Origin: Methanosarcina sp. | GTDB lineage: Archaea; Halobacteriota; Methanosarcinia; Methanosarcinales; Methanosarcinaceae | DNA length: 9,692 bases | Direction of reading: 5' to 3' | Assembly: GCA_017883485.1 (NCBI GenBank) | Contig: JADGNM010000070.1 | Location: forward strand, 1-9,692 | In this document: piece by piece, positions 6,627 to 9,692 of the stretch | Numbering within the stretch: position 1 is the stretch's first letter | How the letters are laid out: each line of letters begins with the position of its first letter | Notes under the pieces: model-generated | What the model saw: only the letters and a program-made list of their open reading frames with translations | Told to the model about the DNA's origin: nothing | Database searches by the model: none | Translations under genes and position numbers: made by a program

Positions 6627-7328
6627 TTAGTTTAATTTTACCCTTGCAGATTCTACGGCATCCCCGCTAACAATTTCTCCTGCGAAAATATCAGCAAGGA
6701 TTTCAAATTCATCTTTTGAGCGATTTTGTGTGAAAGTCATAAACGACAGCTGTCTTAATAATGGCATTTCATTATTATGACGAAGATGCCACACTTCGTG
6801 GGCAAGTACAGCTTTTAATTCCAGATCATCCATCAATTCAAGCATTCCCATTGATAAAAATATGATTTTTCCCGAGATAAAAGCCCTGGGAATCGCAGAA
6901 TCATAGTAATACACCTTCGCCTCTTCGGTCAGGGTGTTCACAAATGTCTGGGGCCAATCAATTATGTCTGTAAGTGGCTTGGCCTTATACCTTTTGATAA
7001 GGATCCGGTAGTATACCTTTGGCAGGAGTATAACGACTAAAGTTGAAAGAATGACATAGGCGATATATATCTCGATTGTTAGCATTTGACTGCATCGCAT
7101 AGCGAAAAAAGTTGTACAGATTACAAAAAGCATGAATAATTGCGCGGCAATGAACGAAAAAATCCGGAGAAGGGATTTTCTGGCTTTAAGATAAAACGTG
7201 AAAAATAGTAAAGCCAGGAAGACATGTGCCCCTATTAATGGTAAGAGGCGGGAACCGGTAATACATGTAATATAACATTGAATTTCTTCTGTTATAGAGA
7301 ACATGCTCACCATCCAAACGGAGTTCAC
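6627..7328 (-). CDS. Membrane-bound zinc metalloprotease, M48/BlaR1-like
   Basis: The minus-strand protein has up to 233 residues. Three hydrophobic segments at about 29-48, 56-77 and 83-104 precede a cytoplasmic-type protease domain with the zinc motif HEVWH (177-181) in LKAVLAHEVWHLRHNN. A downstream EILAD (209-213) supplies the third zinc ligand, Glu209, typical of M48/M56 peptidases. It lies just downstream of a BlaI-type repressor gene on the same strand. By analogy with BlaR1-BlaI and MecR1-MecI, it may sense a signal and trigger cleavage of the repressor, but no separate C-terminal sensor domain is present. The start is uncertain: GTG 7328 lies within a tandem repeat, while ATG 7313 and ATG 7304 are alternatives, the last preceded very closely by GGTGA. 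The TAA touches the inverted repeat at 6613-6626, yet the C-terminus looks nearly complete. Confidence 0.8.
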   Translation of the reverse strand: MNSVWMVSMFSITEEIQCYITCITGSRLLPLIGAHVFLALLFFTFYLKARKSLLRIFSFIAAQLFMLFVICTTFFAMRCSQMLTIEIYIAYVILSTLVVILLPKVYYRILIKRYKAKPLTDIIDWPQTFVNTLTEEAKVYYYDSAIPRAFISGKIIFLSMGMLELMDDLELKAVLAHEVWHLRHNNEMPLLRQLSFMTFTQNRSKDEFEILADIFAGEIVSGDAVESARVKLN

Positions 7329-7368
7329 TTTTTCAATCGGAGTTCACTTTTTCAATCGGAGTTCACTT
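7319..7368. repeat. Tandem 19-bp direct repeat, about 2.6 copies
   Basis: The unit CGGAGTTCACTTTTTCAAT occurs perfectly at 7319-7337 and 7338-7356, then partially at 7357-7368. On the minus strand it lies between the repressor and the protease and includes the repressor stop codon (7365-7363) and the possible protease GTG start (7328). Slippage duplication of this junction is the simplest origin. With only two complete units and no spacers it is not a CRISPR. Confidence 0.9.
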
Positions 7369-7722
7369 CTTGTTATTGTAAGTATGAAAGTTTTCAATAG
7401 CCACTTTGCCGAAGGTGTCCACAAGACTATCCAGCACTTTTTTAGTGATGGCGTTTGCTGTTTTGTCCATAGACTCCGTTGCAGAGTATAGATATCTGAC
7501 TTTCTGACCGGTTTTATCTACCTCTCTTTTCGCAAAACCGGCTTTTACAAGCCTGTCCAATGTTCCGGCTACACTGGACAAAGGAATACCTGTCTTTACG
7601 GTAATTTCCGGAGTAGATGATTTTTCATTTGTCCACAAAACCTCCATTATTTGAGCTTCAATGGGGCTGAAAAACTTGGTCAGGCCTTCGTTTGAGAGGT
7701 TTATTCGATCTAACTTTACCAT
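7363..7722 (-). CDS. BlaI/MecI/CopY-family transcriptional repressor
   Basis: Starting at ATG 7722 the protein has 119 residues, the usual BlaI size. The N-terminal two thirds are a winged helix: SPIEAQIMEVLW opens helix 1, TPEITVKTGIPLSSVAGTLDRLVKAGF covers helix 2 and the recognition helix, and AKREVDKTGQKVRYLYSA forms the wing. The remaining C-terminal helix would dimerise. A longer frame from 7764 is less likely because it runs through the operator and TATA box. No ribosome site precedes ATG 7722, and the TATA box lies about 26 nt upstream, which indicates a leaderless transcript. The gene is followed by a membrane metalloprotease and is divergent from an ABC exporter. Dyads of the TACA/TGTA type known for BlaI/MecI lie in its own promoter and in the exporter promoter, so I infer autoregulation and control of the exporter. 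The inducing signal is unknown. Confidence 0.88.
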   Translation of the reverse strand: MVKLDRINLSNEGLTKFFSPIEAQIMEVLWTNEKSSTPEITVKTGIPLSSVAGTLDRLVKAGFAKREVDKTGQKVRYLYSATESMDKTANAITKKVLDSLVDTFGKVAIENFHTYNNKK

Positions 7723-7724
7723 AC

Positions 7725-7743
7725 GTTTACAACTGCTGTAAAC
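7725..7743. promoter_or_regulatory. Operator dyad of the BlaI-type repressor, own promoter
   Basis: GTTTACA-ACTGC-TGTAAAC has perfect 7-bp arms. It lies directly between the TATA-like box at 7744-7753 and the ATG at 7722, over the predicted transcription start. Binding there would block the archaeal polymerase, consistent with autorepression. Confidence 0.75.
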
Positions 7744-7753
7744 AAATATAAGC
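7744..7753 (-). promoter_or_regulatory. TATA box of the repressor-protease operon
   Basis: On the minus strand the sequence reads GCTTATATTT. Its centre is about 26 nt from the ATG at 7722, the usual distance from archaeal TATA box to transcription start. The mRNA would therefore begin at or near the start codon, matching the lack of a ribosome site. Confidence 0.6.
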
Positions 7754-7799
7754 CTTATGATCACCGGTTTTCAATCCAGTTTTTTCAGACCCCATACAT

Positions 7800-7818
7800 G
7801 TTTACAGCTAGCGTAAAG
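7800..7818. promoter_or_regulatory. Operator-like dyad 1 upstream of the ABC exporter
   Basis: GTTTACA-GCTAG-CGTAAAG matches the TTTACA-N5-TGTAAA pattern with one mismatch in the right arm. It lies just upstream of the TATA-like sequence at 7819-7826, with spacing of 28 bp centre to centre to the next dyad. Confidence 0.6.
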
Positions 7819-7826
7819 TTAAAATA
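7819..7826 (+). promoter_or_regulatory. Candidate TATA box of the ABC exporter operon
   Basis: TTAAAATA is flanked by two operator dyads, in the same relation to its downstream dyad as the repressor's TATA box. A start near 7848 would leave a leader of about 80 nt containing the GAGG ribosome site. The consensus match is loose. Confidence 0.4.
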
Positions 7827-7827
7827 G

Positions 7828-7846
7828 CTTTACACTAATTGTAAAG
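7828..7846. promoter_or_regulatory. Operator-like dyad 2 in the ABC exporter promoter
   Basis: CTTTACA-CTAAT-TGTAAAG has perfect 7-bp arms with the same 5-nt spacer as the repressor's own operator. It sits immediately downstream of the candidate TATA box. Confidence 0.7.
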
Positions 7847-7853
7847 TTAGATC

Positions 7854-7870
7854 TTTACATTAAGTGTAAA
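7854..7870. promoter_or_regulatory. Operator-like dyad 3 downstream of the exporter promoter
   Basis: TTTACA-TTAAG-TGTAAA is a perfect match to the pattern, centred 25 bp from dyad 2. Repeated sites at near-regular spacing suggest cooperative binding by repressor dimers. Confidence 0.7.
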
Positions 7871-7925
7871 ACAAATTGTGTTCATTGCGATTATCGAAAG
7901 GTTAACCATTAGAGGTATTGAGGAT

Positions 7926-7941
7926 TGTAAATGCGTTTACA
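7926..7941. promoter_or_regulatory. Everted half-sites across the exporter start codon
   Basis: TGTAAA-TGCG-TTTACA uses the same half-sites in the opposite order and covers the ATG at 7931-7933. It could be an additional repressor contact or merely a coincidence in coding sequence. Confidence 0.3.
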
Positions 7942-9110
7942 TACATTAGTTCTAAAAGACATATCCCGCCGGAAAACAAAACTTGGATTAGCAGTATTGA
8001 GTGTGGTAGTAGCTGCTGCAGCTATCGTAGCTGTGATCACAACATTTTCCGCGGCAACTCAAGGTCTTTATGAAGAATCGAATAAGTTTGGTGCAAACAT
8101 CATTGTCAGACCTGAAGTAAAAACCATACCGCTTTTGGCTGGCTCAACATCTATTGGCTCTTTGTCGACGGGAGAGAATTACATTGAGGAATCGGAAATA
8201 CCCAAAATTTATACTATTAAAAATAACGCCAACCTTGCAGTTGTGGCACCGAGATTGTATGGAATCGCAGAACTTGGTAATTCCTCTGTGGTTGTAATGG
8301 GTGTAGATCCTGAAAAAGAAAAAAAGCTCAAGTCCTGGTGGAATATCCAGGGCCACTGGATAGCTGCAGGAACCCCTGCCCCTGAAAAAACCGAAGTAAT
8401 GGTGCTCGGATATAGCCGGTCCTCTGGGACTGAAAGAAGGATCACCAATTACTCTCAGCCAGGGTAATGTTTCTATTAATGCTCGGGTTGCAGGTGTAAT
8501 TGAGCGCACAGGTGGCAATGAAGATGGATATGTTATTCTTCCCCTCGCTGCATCCCAGTATTTGCTTTCTAAAGAAGGGAAAGTCAGCAGTTTGGAAGTA
8601 AGGGCATTGTGTAACAATTGTCCTGTTGAAGAGATGAGTAGGCAGATAGAAGAAGTGCTTCCTGGGTTAGAAGCCAGACCAATGAGCCAGATTGTAAAAA
8701 ATGAAATGGCAGTTATCGAACATACACAGTCTTCCGCTATGGCAGTATCAATAATTACCCTTCTGGTAAGCACATTAACTATTGCTTCCACAATGCTTGC
8801 ATCTGTAAATGAAAAGCTAAAGGAGATAGGGATCATGCGGGCAGTCGGTGCAAGTAATAGTCAGATAGTGTTCATGTTGTTCTTTGAAGGGGCGATTATC
8901 GGAGTAGTTGGTGGTGTTATTGGCTTTGCTATTGGGACAGTAGCCTCATTAATTGCCGCCCCTTATCTGGTCTCAGTGACACCTTCGCCAATGTGGGGAA
9001 TGTTGCCGCTGGTTGCTGGCATCTGCATAGTTACGGGAATGGTGGCTTCTGTTATTCCTGCAAGAAGAGCTCTTGGAATAGACCCTGCAGAGGTGTTGAG
9101 AAGTGTCTGA
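7931..9110 (+). pseudogene. FtsX-like ABC exporter permease (MacB/LolC type), frameshifted
   Basis: Two frames together give about 392 residues, the usual size of a stand-alone MacB/LolC-type permease. The first frame (7931-8404) has a membrane segment at residues 18-42 and the start of the large extracytoplasmic domain. From about 8406 homology continues in the next frame as SDIAGPLGLKEGSPITLSQ. The left frame instead runs into unrelated residues and a stop at 8465-8467. The right part carries three further membrane segments, the family motif EKLKEIGIMRAVGAS and a C-terminal IPARRALGIDPAEVLRSV. Restoring an extra GG near 8405 would give EVMVGSDIAGP, so a 2-base deletion or 1-base insertion explains the break. 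ATG 7931 has GAGG 7 nt upstream. It would pair with the ATPase encoded next to expel or extract a hydrophobic compound, peptide or lipoprotein. Sequence error is an alternative to true decay. Confidence 0.85.
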
Positions 9111-9645
9111 TAATCTCAATCTGATCCAGGTCAAAGATGTGACAAAAAAATACAGGCTTGGCTCCAATGAAGTGGAAGTCCTTCACGGCATAAACTTAGA
9201 GGTAAAGGACGGAGAATTCGTATCAGTTATGGGCCAATCAGGTTCTGGAAAAACCACTCTCATGAATATTATCGGAATGCTGGATAGACCGACTGACGGA
9301 AGTATCCTTATCAAAGGTATTGACATCACAAAAAAATCCCAGAAAGAACTTGTCGAGTTCAGACGCAGGACAGTTGGGTTTGTTTTCCAGCAATTTCACC
9401 TAATCCCATCTCTCACAGCCTATGAGAACGTTGAACTGCCACTGGTTTTTGCAGGCGACAAAGATAAAAGTGTAGTGTTAAGTGCTCTGGAACGAGTTGG
9501 GCTGGCTCACCGAATGGATCACAAGCCAGTAGAACTTAGCGGGGGTGAACAGCAGAGAGTTGCGATTGCCAGAGCTGTTGTTATGAAACCGAAAATACGT
9601 ATCCTCTTCAAATTGAGTGAAAACCTTTTACTTTCAATTCGATGA
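9103..9645 (+). pseudogene. MacB/LolD-type ABC ATPase, truncated before Walker B
   Basis: Starting at GTG 9103, overlapping the permease stop by 8 bp with GAGGTG 7 nt upstream, this is an exporter ATPase of the LolD/MacB class. Walker A GQSGSGKTT (44-52), Q-loop VFQQFHLIPSLTAYENVELP (around Gln96) and signature LSGGEQQR (145-152) are clear. After MKPKI (about residue 165, base 9597) the expected LADEPTGNLD with Walker B and the downstream switch histidine are missing. Instead there are 15 unrelated residues and a TGA at 9643-9645. The abrupt end of a perfect family match indicates an insertion or rearrangement junction near 9598, not gradual divergence. As written it cannot hydrolyse ATP. The rest of the gene may lie beyond an inserted element to the right. 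Confidence 0.85.
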
Positions 9646-9692
9646 ACTTCTTTCCCTGATTAATTGAGCCAGAGATGGCATCTCAAATTTCT
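9598..9692. mobile_element. Foreign sequence at the ATPase junction, possible edge of an insertion element
   Basis: Everything right of about 9597 is unrelated to the interrupted ATPase. On the minus strand a frame open to the window edge reads KFEMPSLAQLIRERSSSN and stops at TGA 9636-9634. That would suit the C-terminal end of a transposase lying just inside an element terminus. I do not recognise the family, the other end is outside the window, and no terminal repeat or target duplication can be confirmed. Confidence 0.35.

Noticed and set aside
7319..7368. CRISPR-like array
   Set aside because: Units are 19 bp, directly adjacent without spacers, and number fewer than three; this is a simple tandem duplication.
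8144..8836. Long minus-strand open frame opposite the permease
   Set aside because: It is antisense to a clearly conserved coding sequence, spans the permease frameshift, and its translation has no family features.

Overview
The window looks like accessory chromosome of a methanogenic archaeon, most probably a Methanosarcina-type organism. The evidence is a nitrogenase-like operon, archaeal TATA-type promoters, GTG and TTG starts with GGAGG/GGTGA ribosome sites, a lipoprotein with a Thr/Ser/Gly/Gln-rich linker, and BlaI-type regulation. The genus is inferred from general character, not from a marker gene.

Layout. Positions 1-757 are AT-rich with no convincing gene, only a possible protein tail at 1-57, a decayed minus-strand fragment near 531-656 and a few palindromes. 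Positions 758-4625 hold a compact three-gene operon encoding a nitrogenase-like system: a NifH-like Fe protein, a NifD-like subunit and a NifK-like subunit. NifD-like and NifK-like are open and keep all six P-cluster cysteines; NifD-like also keeps the cofactor-ligand Cys (272) and a candidate ligand His (447). The active-site residues of true nitrogenases (His195 and the GLRPRH loop of A. vinelandii NifD) are absent. This argues for a nitrogenase-like reductase of another substrate, comparable in kind to methylthio-alkane reductase, rather than a nitrogenase. The NifH-like gene carries one in-frame TAA exactly at the codon for the conserved Tyr124, so as written it is broken.

After a 676-bp non-coding stretch, 5302-6495 encodes a lipoprotein of the SsuA/TauA/NMT1 type, the binding component of a small-molecule ABC importer. 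No permease or ATPase accompanies it here. Its nearness to the nitrogenase-like operon suggests, but does not prove, that it captures the substrate of that enzyme.

Positions 6496-6626 separate convergent genes and carry an imperfect inverted repeat resembling the ends of a small transposable-element remnant. The minus strand (7722 down to 6627) then encodes a BlaI/MecI-family repressor followed by a membrane metalloprotease (HEVWH), a BlaR1-like arrangement. Divergently, 7931-9645 encodes a MacB/LolCD-type ABC exporter: an FtsX-like permease with a single frameshift near 8405, and an ATPase whose sequence leaves the family just after the LSGGEQQR signature, before Walker B. The divergent region carries at least four copies of TTTACA-N5-TGTAAA. 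One abuts the blaI TATA box and others lie in the exporter promoter, so the repressor probably controls both itself and the exporter.

Three disruptions of otherwise well-conserved genes (nonsense, frameshift, truncation) occur in under 9 kb. They may mark a decaying accessory region or, for the two point lesions, sequence errors; this cannot be decided from the sequence alone.
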